DNA from: Mycolicibacterium fallax | GTDB taxonomy: Bacteria > Actinomycetota > Actinomycetes > Mycobacteriales > Mycobacteriaceae | Assembly: GCF_010726955.1 (NCBI RefSeq) | Contig: NZ_AP022603.1 | Span: forward strand, 2,294,001 to 2,358,000 | Direction of reading: 5' to 3' | DNA: 64,000 nucleotides | Part shown: piece by piece, positions 46,402 through 54,968 of the stretch | How the letters are laid out: every line of letters begins with the position of its first letter | Position numbering within the stretch: position 1 is the first letter of the stretch | Position numbers and translations under genes: made by a program | The notes under the pieces: generated by a model | Databases searched by the model: none | Told to the model about the DNA's origin: nothing | Seen by the model: only the letters and a program-made list of their open reading frames with translations

Positions 46402-47460
46402 TCAGAGTTCGGCGCCGACCAGCACCGGTTCGGGCACCAGCTCGACGCCGAACCGATCGCGCACCCCGTCGCGCACGGTGCGGGCCAGCCGCAGGATGTC
46501 GGCGGTGCGGGCGTCGCCGCGGTTGGTCAGCGCCAGGGCGTGCTTGGTGGACAGCCGGGCCGGGGCGTCCGGGCCCGGGAAGCCCTTGCCGAAGCCGGCC
46601 TGCTCGACCAGCCAGCCGGCGGCCAGCTTGACCCCGTCGGGGGCCGGGTAGTGCGGCACCGGGCCGGGCACCGCCGCGCACAGCCGGGTGTACACCGCTT
46701 CGGGCACCACCGGGTTGGTGAAGAACGAGCCGACGCTCCAGGTGTCGTGATCCTCGGCGTCGAGCACCATGCCCTTGCCCCGGCGCAGCGCGAGCACCGC
46801 CGCGCGCACCCGGGCCGGGTCGGCGCGCTCCCCCGGCGCCACACCCAGGGTGCTGCCGAGTTCGCCGTAGCGCAGCGGCGCGCTGCGCCCGGTGTCGTCC
46901 AGGTCGAACTCCAGTTCCAGCACGACGGCGTGATCGGAGCCCTTCAGCACGCTGGTGCGGTAGCCGAAGCCCAGCCGCTCGGCGGGCACCCAGTCGACCG
47001 CACCGGTGTGGCGGTCCAGCAGTCGCACCCGGGTCAGCAGGTCGGCGACCTCGACCCCGTAGGCGCCGACGTTCTGCACCGGGGTGGCGCCGGCCGAGCC
47101 GGGGATGCCGGACAGGCATTCCAGGCCGCCGAGGCCGGCGTCCAGCGCCGCGGCCACCACGTCGTCGAACACCGCGCCCGCCTCGACCCGCACCCGGGGG
47201 CCCTCGACGGTGATCGCCGCGGCGGCCAGCCGCAGCACGGTCAGGTCGGCGATGTCGTCGGCGATCACCACGTTGGAGCCGCCGGCCAGCAGCAGCGGCC
47301 GGGCCCCCTCGGCATCGAGTTCACCGACCGCGGCGACGATCTGCGCGACGCTGCCCGCGGTGATCACCCGGGCAGCCACCGGCCCGGTGCGCAGCGTGGT
47401 CAACGACGCCAGCGGCACCTGCTCGGCCACCACCGCGCCTGCGTACCGTTCACCGACCAC
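46402..47460 (-). CDS. murB: UDP-N-acetylenolpyruvoylglucosamine reductase (MurB)
   Basis: A 352-residue FAD enzyme that makes UDP-MurNAc for peptidoglycan. FAD-binding [10 protein letters not shown], the substrate segment [18 protein letters not shown], the catalytic serine in [11 protein letters not shown] and the terminal glutamate in PEPVLVG are present. GTG 47460 is preferred to the upstream start at 47499, which would run into the divergent gene; TACCGT lies 8 nt before it. Adjacent lprQ is also a cell-wall gene. Confidence 0.94.
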   Translation of the reverse strand: MVGERYAGAVVAEQVPLASLTTLRTGPVAARVITAGSVAQIVAAVGELDAEGARPLLLAGGSNVVIADDIADLTVLRLAAAAITVEGPRVRVEAGAVFDDVVAAALDAGLGGLECLSGIPGSAGATPVQNVGAYGVEVADLLTRVRLLDRHTGAVDWVPAERLGFGYRTSVLKGSDHAVVLELEFDLDDTGRSAPLRYGELGSTLGVAPGERADPARVRAAVLALRRGKGMVLDAEDHDTWSVGSFFTNPVVPEAVYTRLCAAVPGPVPHYPAPDGVKLAAGWLVEQAGFGKGFPGPDAPARLSTKHALALTNRGDARTADILRLARTVRDGVRDRFGVELVPEPVLVGAEL

Positions 47461-47486
47461 GGGGCGTAACGGTAGCCTGACCAGCC

Positions 47487-47999
47487 ATGGCGCGCTCATT
47501 CGACATGTCCGCCGACTACGCAGGCAGCGTCGAGGCGGTGTTGGGGGCCTTCGCCGACGAACGGTACTGGCTGGCCCGGCTGGCCCAGTCCGGCGCCGAC
47601 GAGGCGTTGCTCGAGGAGCTGGCGGTGTCGCCGTCGGGGGCGGTGACGGTGGCGACCACCCAGGTGCTGTACCGCGACAAGCTGCCCGGCGTCGTCGCCC
47701 AGTTCCATCGCGGCAACCTGCGCATCACCCGCCGCGAGCAGTGGGAGCCGATCGCCGACGGGCGTTCGGCGGCGACGGTCAGCGGCGCGGTGCCCGGGGC
47801 GCCGGTGACGCTGACCGGGGACGCCCGGCTGCAACCCGCCACCACCGCGGACGCGTCCCGGGCGACGCTGCGGCTGGCCGTCGAGGTGCGGGTGCCGCTG
47901 GTCGGCGGCAAGATCGAGGAGATGCTCGGCGGCCGGCTGCGGGAGCTGATCCGCATCGAGGGCGACTTCACCAACGGCTGGATCGCCGGGCCGCACTGA
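47487..47999 (+). CDS. DUF2505 protein (Rv0481c-like)
   Basis: A 170-residue protein of the DUF2505 family, probably a START/SRPBCC-like fold: [20 protein letters not shown] at the N-terminus, where the domain often begins, and [15 protein letters not shown] near the end. The ATG follows TAGCCT (47473-47478) by 8 nt. Divergent from murB with only 26 bp between the starts. Function unknown. Confidence 0.83.
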   Translation: MARSFDMSADYAGSVEAVLGAFADERYWLARLAQSGADEALLEELAVSPSGAVTVATTQVLYRDKLPGVVAQFHRGNLRITRREQWEPIADGRSAATVSGAVPGAPVTLTGDARLQPATTADASRATLRLAVEVRVPLVGGKIEEMLGGRLRELIRIEGDFTNGWIAGPH

Positions 48000-48805
48000 T
48001 GGCCAAGCCGCTGGGCGTGATCACCCGCGGCACCACCGGCCGCAACCGGCTCCGGCGCTGCGACCGCTGGCTGGTGCATTCGCCGCGGGTGCGCCGGGCG
48101 CTGACCGCCGCGGCCGATCCGCTGGTCGTCGACCTCGGTTTCGGGGCGATGCCGGTCACGACGCTGGAGCTGGCGGCCCGGCTGCACGCGGTGCGCCCGG
48201 ACATCCGGCTGGTCGGGCTGGAGATCGACCCCGGGCGGGTGGCCGCGGCGGCGCCCGCGGCGATCCCCGGGGTCAGTTTCGCTCTCGGCGGTTTCGAGCT
48301 GGCCGGCCTGCGCCCGGTGCTGGTGCGGGCCTTCAACGTGCTGCGGCAGTACCCGGTCGAGGCGGTTCCCCGGGTGTGGGAACGGCTGCGCGGGCAGCTG
48401 GCCGACGGCGGTCTGATCATCGACGGCACCTGCGACGAGCTGGGCCGGCGCTGCGCCTGGGTGCTGCTGGACGCCGACGGGCCGATCAGCCTGACGCTGG
48501 CCTGCGACCCGCACCGCATCGACCGGCCGTCGGATCTGGCCGAGCGGCTGCCCAAGGCACTCATCCACCACAATGTGCCGAGCCAGCCGATTCACGACCT
48601 GCTGGCCGCCGCGGACCGGCACTGGGCGGCGGCCGCCGGGCACGGGGTGTTCGGGCCGCGGGTGCGCTGGCGGGCGATGCTGGCGGGGCTGGCCGACGAC
48701 GGCTGCCCGGTCGCGCCGCAGCGGCGCCGGCTGCGCGACGCGGTGCTCACCGTGCCGTGGGCCGCGGTCGCGCCCGCCGGCGCGGACCCGACCGGCCTAC
48801 CCTGA
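47999..48805 (+). CDS. SAM-dependent methyltransferase
   Basis: A 268-residue class I methyltransferase. Motif I reads VVDLGFGAMPVTTLELAARL (about 41-60) with the acidic end of the second strand in LVGLEIDPGRV; FALGGFELAGLRP and LADGGLIIDGTCDE follow. Its ATG overlaps the upstream stop (TGATG), so it is translated with the DUF2505 gene. I do not recall an annotated equivalent at this place in M. tuberculosis. The basic N-terminus TTGRNRLRRCDRW could suggest a nucleic-acid substrate, but this is a guess. Confidence 0.78.
   Translation: MAKPLGVITRGTTGRNRLRRCDRWLVHSPRVRRALTAAADPLVVDLGFGAMPVTTLELAARLHAVRPDIRLVGLEIDPGRVAAAAPAAIPGVSFALGGFELAGLRPVLVRAFNVLRQYPVEAVPRVWERLRGQLADGGLIIDGTCDELGRRCAWVLLDADGPISLTLACDPHRIDRPSDLAERLPKALIHHNVPSQPIHDLLAAADRHWAAAAGHGVFGPRVRWRAMLAGLADDGCPVAPQRRRLRDAVLTVPWAAVAPAGADPTGLP
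48798..48803 (+). promoter_or_regulatory. -10 element of the carbon-nitrogen hydrolase gene
   Basis: TACCCT overlaps the end of the methyltransferase gene and ends 7 nt before ATG 48811. GAGGATC in the same interval could also act as a ribosome binding site when the gene is read through from upstream. Confidence 0.45.
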
Positions 48806-48810
48806 GGATC

Positions 48811-49629
48811 ATGCGGATCGCCTTGGCCCAGATCACCAGCGGCACCGACCCGGCCGCCAACCTGGCGACGCTGACCGAGTACACCCGCCGGGCCGCCGAC
48901 ACGGGGGCGGCGCTGGTGGTGTTTCCGGAGGCCACCATGTGCCGGTTCGGGGTGCCGCTGCGCGGCGTCGCCGAGCCGATCGACGGCCGCTGGGCCGACG
49001 GGGTGCGCCGGGCCGCCGGCCAGGCCGGGATCACCGTGGTGGCCGGGATGTTCTGCCCGGCCGACGGGCACCGGGTCACCAACACCCTGCTGGCCACCGG
49101 CCCGGACACCGAGGCCCGCTACGACAAGATCCACCTCTACGACGCGTTCGGGTTCGCCGAGTCCAAGACCGTCGCCCCCGGCGCCACCCCCACCCTGATC
49201 AGCGTCGACGGCGTCCGGGTCGGGCTGAGCACCTGCTATGACATCCGCTTCCCCGAGCTATACGTCGAGCTGGCCCGCCGCGGCGCCGAACTGATCACCG
49301 TCAGCGCGTCGTGGGGCGCCGGTCCGGGCAAGGCCGAGCAGTGGAACCTGCTGGCCCGGGCCCGGGCGCTGGACGTCGCCGGTTACGTCGCGGCCGTCGA
49401 CCAGGCCTACCCCGGCGACCAGATCGCCGGCACCGGGCCGACCGGGGTGGGCGGCAGCCTGCTCGCCTCGCCGCTGGGCGAGCAGATCGTGGCGGCCGGC
49501 GCTGATCCGGCGCTGCTGATCGCCGATGTTGACCCCGACCGGGTGCGCTCGGCCCGCGGCACCCTGGCGGTGCTCTCCAACCGTCGCTCGGGCGGCACTC
49601 AGTTCGATAGGGCAGAATCGCGCGGGTGA
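48811..49629 (+). CDS. Carbon-nitrogen hydrolase (nitrilase superfamily, Rv0480c-like)
   Basis: A 272-residue amidase of the Nit/deaminated-glutathione type. The Glu-Lys-Cys triad is visible: E in VVFPEATMCRFG, K in ARYDKIHLYDAFGF and C in GLSTCYDIRFPELY. The HLYDAFGF.ES segment resembles Nit1-type amidases that repair deaminated glutathione-like thiols; in a mycothiol organism the substrate is unknown. Its last 4 nt overlap the next gene (GTGA). Confidence 0.88.
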   Translation: MRIALAQITSGTDPAANLATLTEYTRRAADTGAALVVFPEATMCRFGVPLRGVAEPIDGRWADGVRRAAGQAGITVVAGMFCPADGHRVTNTLLATGPDTEARYDKIHLYDAFGFAESKTVAPGATPTLISVDGVRVGLSTCYDIRFPELYVELARRGAELITVSASWGAGPGKAEQWNLLARARALDVAGYVAAVDQAYPGDQIAGTGPTGVGGSLLASPLGEQIVAAGADPALLIADVDPDRVRSARGTLAVLSNRRSGGTQFDRAESRG

Positions 49630-50618
49630 CGTATCCGCCGCAGGGCCCGCCCGCTCCCGGAGGCCGGCCAGACCCGTCCGCACACTCCCCCGGTGACCCG
49701 TCCGAGTGGTCCCAGTCCGGCGAGGTGCCCCCGACCGAGCAGATCCCGCGGCCCGACGCCGCCACCACTGCGATTCCGGCGCCTCCGGTCAGCGCGGCGC
49801 CGCCGCCGGTGTCCGGGGACGTCCCCGCCGCGCCGCACGGCGACCGGCCCGGGTCGGAAGCCGGCAAGCCGCGGGGCCGGTTCGGTGACCTGCTGCGAGA
49901 TCCACTGTCGGTGACGCTGGTGTTGATCATCGTGGTCGCGCTTGGCCTGGCCGGGGTGATCGGCGGCGAACTGTTCGCCCGCAACCGCGCCGACAGCGTG
50001 GTCGCCGGGGTGGTGCAGTGCGTGGTCCAGGACAGCGCCACTGCCTCCTTCGGGATGCTGCCGCCGTTCCTGTGGCAGCACGCGACCAAGCGGTACTCCA
50101 GCATCTCGATCCAGACCGCGGGCAACAACGTCCGCGATGCCAAGGAGATGTCGCTGGACATCCAGATCCGCGACGTCGCGCTGGCCGAGACCGCGGACGC
50201 GGCGGGCACCATCGGCTCGCTGGTGGCGACGGTGAACTGGACGGCCGAGGGCATCAAGCAGACCCTGCAGGGCGTGCTTCCGCTGGTCGGGTCGCTGATC
50301 TCGTCGGTGACGCCCAATCCCGCCGACGGCACGATCACCGTCGACGCCGGGCTGTCGACCATCGTGGCGGAGCCGACGGTGTCCGACGGCGGGGTGTCGC
50401 TGCGGGTGCTCAGCCTGACCGGGCTGGGCTTCACCCTGCCGCGCGAGACCATTCAGCCGATCCTGGACAGCGCCACCGACAAGCTCACCAAGGATTACCC
50501 GATGGGCATCAAGGCGGACAGCGTGACCGTCACCAAGGACGGCGTGCAGAGCGTGTTCTCCACCCGCAACGCCAGCATCCCGAAGGCCAACGAGGATCCC
50601 TGCTTCGCCGCACTGTGA
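49626..50618 (+). CDS. LmeA-like DUF2993 membrane-anchored protein (Rv0479c-like)
   Basis: A 330-residue protein. The first 95 residues are a cytoplasmic Pro-rich region, then one transmembrane helix (PLSVTLVLIIVVALGLAGVIG, about residues 98-118) and an external lipid-binding-like DUF2993 domain. In the family LmeA takes part in lipomannan elongation in the envelope. GTG start within the GTGA overlap with the hydrolase gene. The conserved cysteine pair C-near-135 and C-near-326 may form a disulfide. Confidence 0.82.
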   Translation: MTYPPQGPPAPGGRPDPSAHSPGDPSEWSQSGEVPPTEQIPRPDAATTAIPAPPVSAAPPPVSGDVPAAPHGDRPGSEAGKPRGRFGDLLRDPLSVTLVLIIVVALGLAGVIGGELFARNRADSVVAGVVQCVVQDSATASFGMLPPFLWQHATKRYSSISIQTAGNNVRDAKEMSLDIQIRDVALAETADAAGTIGSLVATVNWTAEGIKQTLQGVLPLVGSLISSVTPNPADGTITVDAGLSTIVAEPTVSDGGVSLRVLSLTGLGFTLPRETIQPILDSATDKLTKDYPMGIKADSVTVTKDGVQSVFSTRNASIPKANEDPCFAAL

Positions 50619-50630
50619 CGGTGCGACGGC

Positions 50631-51116
50631 TCAGAACGGTTCTTCGGCGTCACCGGGGTTGCAGCCGGCCAGCAGCAGCCGGTCGGCGCTGACCACCGGG
50701 CGCCACGGTTCCAGGTTCCAGCTGGCCTTGCCGGGTTCGGCGAACTCGGCCCAGTCCCAGTGGCAGTCGAACTGGGCGCGCATGCCGGGGCTGCCGGCCT
50801 CAGGCGCCAGCGCCAGCACCTCCGACCAGGCCCGATCGGCCAGCGCCCGGCCGCCGGGCCCGGTCACCGCGGCCCGGGCCGCAGCGCTCGGGTACACCCG
50901 CAGGCTGGGCCGGCCCTGCCAGCTGGCCCACTCGGTGTGATCGATGTAGGCCGTCATCTCGGCGGGCGGCGCCTCGGCGGGCGGCTTCTCGTCGGCCGGC
51001 CTCTCCTCAATCGGCGCTGCGGCAGCCGGTGCGGCACCGCCGCCGGCCAGCCCGCCGAGCAGCCCGGCGGCGACCAGCCCCGCGGCGGCCGGCGCCCCGA
51101 ACCGCCCCGCGCGCAT
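50631..51116 (-). CDS. Secreted DUF2599 protein (Rv0477-like)
   Basis: A 161-residue exported protein with an Ala/Gly-rich signal peptide (about 1-34, cleavage near APAAAAP) and a low-complexity EERPADEKPPAEAPPAE spacer. The folded part has YIDHTEWASWQGRPSLRVYP and QFDCHWDWAEFAEPGKASWN, with two cysteines for one disulfide, typical of DUF2599. Its ATG overlaps the stop of the upstream gene by 1 nt. Function unknown. Confidence 0.82.
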   Translation of the reverse strand: MRAGRFGAPAAAGLVAAGLLGGLAGGGAAPAAAAPIEERPADEKPPAEAPPAEMTAYIDHTEWASWQGRPSLRVYPSAAARAAVTGPGGRALADRAWSEVLALAPEAGSPGMRAQFDCHWDWAEFAEPGKASWNLEPWRPVVSADRLLLAGCNPGDAEEPF

Positions 51117-51409
51117 CAGCGCGACTTCCCCTGCACCTCGAGCAGCCGGGGACGCACGTCGGCCAGGTACACCCCGGCGGCGGCCGCGGCGATCGCGGTG
51201 CCCATCACCGACAGCCAACCCGTCACCGCCAGCAGGATCGCCAGCCCGAGGATGGCCAGCCAGATCGGCTTGGTCTGCTTGCCGGTCGCGGTGTAGGCGT
51301 CCGGGCGCTGCATCGCGGCGTTGACGAACGCGTACACGCAGACCGCGAACACACCCACCGCGATCACCAGCAGGATGTTGGCCATCAGGCCGTAGAGATG
51401 CATGCCCAT
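51116..51409 (-). CDS. DUF2516 membrane protein (Rv0476-like)
   Basis: A 97-residue protein with two or three transmembrane helices: [20 protein letters not shown] and [19 protein letters not shown], then [24 protein letters not shown]2516 proteins of this length are conserved in mycobacteria. The start may be M1 or one of two internal methionines (M3, M9). Downstream of hbhA beyond a hairpin. Confidence 0.82.
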   Translation of the reverse strand: MGMHLYGLMANILLVIAVGVFAVCVYAFVNAAMQRPDAYTATGKQTKPIWLAILGLAILLAVTGWLSVMGTAIAAAAAGVYLADVRPRLLEVQGKSR

Positions 51410-51422
51410 AGCGTAGAACGAC

Positions 51423-51453
51423 GACAGGGCCGACCTTTTCGGCCGGCCCTGTC
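51423..51453. terminator. Strong hairpin between hbhA and the DUF2516 gene
   Basis: GACAGGGCCGACC and GGCCGGCCCTGTC form a 13-bp stem with one mismatch around a TTTTC loop, 14 nt beyond the hbhA stop on the minus strand. There is no long U tract; termination or mRNA 3'-end protection of hbhA is likely. Confidence 0.65.
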
Positions 51454-51466
51454 GGGTTCTTGATAT

Positions 51467-52132
51467 TTACTTCTGGGTGACCTTGGCGGCCGGGGCCTTC
51501 TTGGCCGGAGCAGCCTTCTTGGCCGGAGCAGCCTTCTTGGCCGGGGCGGCCTTCTTGGCCGGGGCCTTCTTGACGGCCTTGGCGGCGTCCTCGACCTTGA
51601 CCTCGGCGTCCAGCACGGCGTCATCGACCTTCTTGGGCAGCTCGACGCCGACCAGCTTGGCGGCACGCTCGCCGACCGCGCGGGTCTGGCTGGCCACGTT
51701 GCCCAGCGCCTCCTGGGTCAGCTCGACGGCCTGGTCGACGTAGCTCTCGGCCCGCTCGGCAGCCTCTTCGACGGCGGGCTGGTTGCGCAGCCGCTCCAGG
51801 GCGGCCTCGCCGCGCTCGATCAGCTTGCTGTAGGTGGCCTGGGCGCTCTCGGCGTAACCCTCGGCGACCTTGCGCAGCTCGTCGGAGGACAGCTTCTCGC
51901 GCAGCTCCCCGATCTGCTCGGGCAGCTCATCCTGCAGCTTGGCGATGTCGTCCTGCAGCTTGTTCAGCCGGCCGCGGGCCTCTTCGCGACGCGCGGTGGC
52001 GTCGGTGCGGGCCTCGCCGGCGCGCTCGCGCAGGGTGGCGACGATCTCGTTGACGGTGGCCAGCGCCAGATCGGCGGCGCCGACGGCGGCAAGCAGCGGG
52101 GCCTTCAGGTCCTCGACAGTGTTCTCAGCCAT
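51467..52132 (-). CDS. hbhA: Heparin-binding hemagglutinin (HbhA)
   Basis: A 221-residue surface-associated adhesin. The N-terminal part up to about 160 is a long alpha-helical coiled coil ([20 protein letters not shown]), and the C-terminus consists of lysine/alanine/proline repeats (KKAAPA units, 18-bp DNA period at about 51494-51570), which bind heparan sulfate and are methylated in M. tuberculosis. Longer than the 199 residues of Rv0475, due to extra coiled-coil and repeat sequence. AGGGAGAAGAG precedes the ATG. Confidence 0.95.
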   Translation of the reverse strand: MAENTVEDLKAPLLAAVGAADLALATVNEIVATLRERAGEARTDATARREEARGRLNKLQDDIAKLQDELPEQIGELREKLSSDELRKVAEGYAESAQATYSKLIERGEAALERLRNQPAVEEAAERAESYVDQAVELTQEALGNVASQTRAVGERAAKLVGVELPKKVDDAVLDAEVKVEDAAKAVKKAPAKKAAPAKKAAPAKKAAPAKKAPAAKVTQK

Positions 52133-52204
52133 TTTCTCTTCTCCCTTTCGTGGTACGTACTTCGTGGTCAGTTCCCGGGTTTACCCGGGATTCGGATCGG
52201 ACAA

Positions 52205-52621
52205 TCAATCAGTGCTGGGCTCTTCGGCGGTCGCCTCCGGTGGCGGCTGCGCCTGCGCGGCGTTCTGCTGCAGGAACGATGTGTAGATGTCGAGCAGTGA
52301 GCGCTTCTGCCGTTCGGTGATGGCCGAATCGTTGATCACCGCGTCGCGTACCGCGCTGCCCTCGCCCGGCTCCAGGATCCCGGCGCGAACGTAGAGCACC
52401 TCGGCGGACACCGTCAGCGCCTTGGCGATCTGTCCGAGTACCTCGGCCGACGGGTTGCGCAGCCCCCGCTCGATCTGGCTGAGGTAGGGGTTGCTGACGC
52501 CGGCTCGGGCGGCCAGTTGCCGGATCGACACCTGGGCGCCCTCGCGCTGCGCCTTGATGAAGGCACCGATGTCGGATGCGGCATGGGTGACCACCGTGGC
52601 AATGTTTTCGTCCTGCGACAT
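52205..52621 (-). CDS. XRE-family transcriptional regulator (Rv0474-like)
   Basis: A 138-residue regulator with a central helix-turn-helix ([19 protein letters not shown], about 33-51), then an all-alpha C-terminal region and a Gln/Pro-rich tail. GGGGAGG lies 9 nt before ATG 52621. It precedes hbhA by 72 nt. TAGCCT and an AACTTTTGCAAG box lie upstream. The M. tuberculosis orthologue has been described as metal-responsive; that is recollection and is not visible in the sequence. Confidence 0.87.
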   Translation of the reverse strand: MSQDENIATVVTHAASDIGAFIKAQREGAQVSIRQLAARAGVSNPYLSQIERGLRNPSAEVLGQIAKALTVSAEVLYVRAGILEPGEGSAVRDAVINDSAITERQKRSLLDIYTSFLQQNAAQAQPPPEATAEEPSTD

Positions 52622-52685
52622 CGGCAGCGGCCTCCCCTCGTCATCAATCGCTACTGCTTGGTAACAACCAGGCTACGCGAGGGTG

Positions 52686-52699
52686 CTAACTTTTGCAAG
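52686..52699 (-). promoter_or_regulatory. RamB-like box upstream of the Rv0474-type gene
   Basis: CTAACTTTTGCAAG read on the plus strand resembles the RamB motif AACTTTGCAAA with one inserted T, and closely matches CTAACTTTGCGAAG in the icl1 promoter region. It is upstream of the probable -10 TAGCCT of this gene. Confidence 0.35.
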
Positions 52700-52715
52700 C
52701 GCCTGCTAGCGCAGG

Positions 52716-54110
52716 TCAGAATATGATCTGCGCCACGGTGTAGATCACCAGCCCGGCCAGCGCGCCGACCACGGTGCCGTTGATCCGGATGAACTGCAGG
52801 TCCCGGCCGACGTGCAATTCGATGCGCCGGCTGGCGTCCTCGGCGTCCCAGCGCTCGATCGTCTCGGTGATGATCGAGGTGATCTCCACCCCATACTGGG
52901 CGACCAGATGTTTGCCACCGCGGACAATCCAGCCCTCCACCTTGGCGCGCAACTCGGCGTCCGTGCGCAACGACTCACCGATGCCCATCACCGAGTCCGC
53001 AACCCGCAGCCGCAGCGTGCTGGCCGGATCGTCGGCACCCTCCAGCAGCAGGTTCTTCAGCGTCTTCCACGCCGTCTCGGCCGCCCGGGTGACCTCGTCG
53101 CGGGCCATCAGCTCACCCTTGACCACCTCGGCCTTGGCGATGGTGGCCGGATCGGTCTGCAGATCGTTGGCAAACTCGAACAGGAAACGGGTCGCCGAGC
53201 GGCGCAGCTCATGGTTCGGGTCGCGGCGGACCTTGTCGGTGAAGTCCATCAGCTCGCGGTGGATCCGATCCCCGACCAGCTGGTCGACGAACCGCGGCGT
53301 CCACCCCGGGGAGTCCCGGGTGACCACCCGCTCGATGGTGTCCCCGGCGGCCAGCGCCCACTCGAAGGCCCGGTCGCACAACAGCTGCAGCAGCGCCTCC
53401 TGGCGGTGCTCGGCGAGCAGCGAGGCCAGCACCCGGCCGACCGGCGGTCCCCACTGCGGCTCGCCGAGCCGGCGCACGATGACCCGGTCGATGACCTGCT
53501 GGATGTCGTCGTCGTTGAGCAGTTCGACCGCCACCCGCATGACCGTCGCGGTCTCGGTGGCCACCCGCATGGCGTGCGCCGGGTCGGCCAGCCAGTCCCC
53601 GAGCCGCGCCGGGATGTCCGCGCCGCGGATCTTCGCCTCGACCACCTCCGGGGACAGGAAGTTCTCCCGCACGAAGCTGCCCAGCCCCGCGCCGAGCTGG
53701 TCCTTCTTGCGCCGGATGATCGCGGTGTGCGGGATCGGCAGCCCGAGCGGGTGCTTGAACAGCGCGGTGACCGCGAACCAGTCGGCCAGTGCGCCCACCA
53801 TGCCGGCCTCGGCGGAGGCCCGCAGGTAGCCCACCCAGCCGGGGGCGTCGCCGTCGCGCTGCGCCCAGGTGCAGACCAGGAAGACCACCGTCGCGGCGAC
53901 CAGGAAGCCCGCGGCGACCAGTTTCATCCGGCGCAGCCCGCGGCGCCGCTCGTCGTCGGCGGCGACCAGGGACGCCGCCAGCGAGTCGGTCAGCGTGCTG
54001 CGGCGGGCCGGCAGCCGGTGCCGGCCGGACGCGGCCACGGCGATCTCCCGACGCGCGATGTCCGGGGCGGGCGAGGCGGGCGGCTGCGTCACCCCTCCAT
54101 CATGGGCCAT
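52716..54110 (-). CDS. DUF445 membrane protein (Rv0473-like)
   Basis: A 464-residue DUF445 protein. A transmembrane helix follows the first 60 residues (LVAAGFLVAATVVFLVCTW), a second lies in the AGMVGALADWFAVTALF motif that defines the family with HPLGLPIPHTAIIRRKKDQLG, and another ends the protein (GALAGLVIYTVAQIIF). The long helical middle part is typical. Function unknown. Divergent from madR. Confidence 0.85.
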   Translation of the reverse strand: MAHDGGVTQPPASPAPDIARREIAVAASGRHRLPARRSTLTDSLAASLVAADDERRRGLRRMKLVAAGFLVAATVVFLVCTWAQRDGDAPGWVGYLRASAEAGMVGALADWFAVTALFKHPLGLPIPHTAIIRRKKDQLGAGLGSFVRENFLSPEVVEAKIRGADIPARLGDWLADPAHAMRVATETATVMRVAVELLNDDDIQQVIDRVIVRRLGEPQWGPPVGRVLASLLAEHRQEALLQLLCDRAFEWALAAGDTIERVVTRDSPGWTPRFVDQLVGDRIHRELMDFTDKVRRDPNHELRRSATRFLFEFANDLQTDPATIAKAEVVKGELMARDEVTRAAETAWKTLKNLLLEGADDPASTLRLRVADSVMGIGESLRTDAELRAKVEGWIVRGGKHLVAQYGVEITSIITETIERWDAEDASRRIELHVGRDLQFIRINGTVVGALAGLVIYTVAQIIF

Positions 54111-54214
54111 CCCGGCCGGCGGCGCCGGGACACCGAGCCCGCCCAGTTACTGTGACCGCCCCGGTGGGTGCGACCCGGCCCACACCCGGCCGGGCCGTAG
54201 AATCGGCGCAACTG

Positions 54215-54943
54215 ATGGAACGGAAACCTGTGACAGTGCCTCAGCAAAGCCCGGCCGAACCGCCGAAGGTCGATGGCCGAAAACGCCGTTGGCATCAGCA
54301 CAAGGTGGAGCGCCGCAACGAGCTCGTCGACGGCACCCTGGACGCCATCCGGCAGCGCGGCCGCGACGTCAGCATGGACGAGATAGCGGCCGAAATCGGG
54401 GTTTCCAAGACCGTTCTGTACCGCTATTTCGTCGACAAGAACGACCTGACGACCGCCGTCATGATGCGCTTCGCGCAGACCACCCTGATCCCGAATATGG
54501 CGGCGGCGCTGTCGACCAAACTGGACGGCTACGACCTGGCCCGGGAGATCATCCGGGTGTACGTGGAGACCGTCGCCGCGGAGCCGGAAATCTACCCGTT
54601 TGTCTTCGCCAACAGCTCCGCCAGCAAAAGCAAGGTGATCGCCGACAGCGAACGGATCATCGCCGGAATGCTGACCGTGATGTTCCGCAGGCGGATGCAG
54701 GACTCCGGGATGGACACCAAGGGCGTCGAGCCGTGGGCCTACATGATCGTCGGCGGCGTGCAGCTGGCGACGCACTCCTGGATGTCGCACCGGCGGATGA
54801 GTTCCGACGAGCTGATCGACTACCTGAGCATGATGGCGTGGAGCGCGCTGTGCGGCATCGTCGAGGTCGGCGGCTCACTGGAGGTGTTCCGCAGCAATCC
54901 GCACCCGTCCCCGGAGTTGCCCCGGAAGATCACCCCGGCCTGA
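54215..54943 (+). CDS. madR: TetR-family regulator MadR (Rv0472c-like)
   Basis: A 242-residue TetR regulator with HTH SMDEIAAEIGVSKTVLYRYF near residues 53-72 and a C-terminal ligand domain. In mycobacteria the Rv0472c protein (MadR) represses the mycolate desaturase genes desA1/desA2 in response to acyl-CoA; this role is from memory. ATG 54215 or GTG 54230 could be the start; TAGAAT lies at 54198-54203. The basic stretch RKRRWHQHKVERRNEL before the HTH is characteristic of it. Confidence 0.85.
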   Translation: MERKPVTVPQQSPAEPPKVDGRKRRWHQHKVERRNELVDGTLDAIRQRGRDVSMDEIAAEIGVSKTVLYRYFVDKNDLTTAVMMRFAQTTLIPNMAAALSTKLDGYDLAREIIRVYVETVAAEPEIYPFVFANSSASKSKVIADSERIIAGMLTVMFRRRMQDSGMDTKGVEPWAYMIVGGVQLATHSWMSHRRMSSDELIDYLSMMAWSALCGIVEVGGSLEVFRSNPHPSPELPRKITPA

Positions 54944-54955
54944 CCGGCGCACCCT

Positions 54956-54961
54956 TAGGGT
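54956..54961 (+). promoter_or_regulatory. -10 element of ppk2 (leaderless)
   Basis: TAGGGT ends 7 nt before ATG 54969, favouring that codon over GTG 54960, which lies inside the box. Confidence 0.55.
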
Positions 54962-54968
54962 GAGCGTC

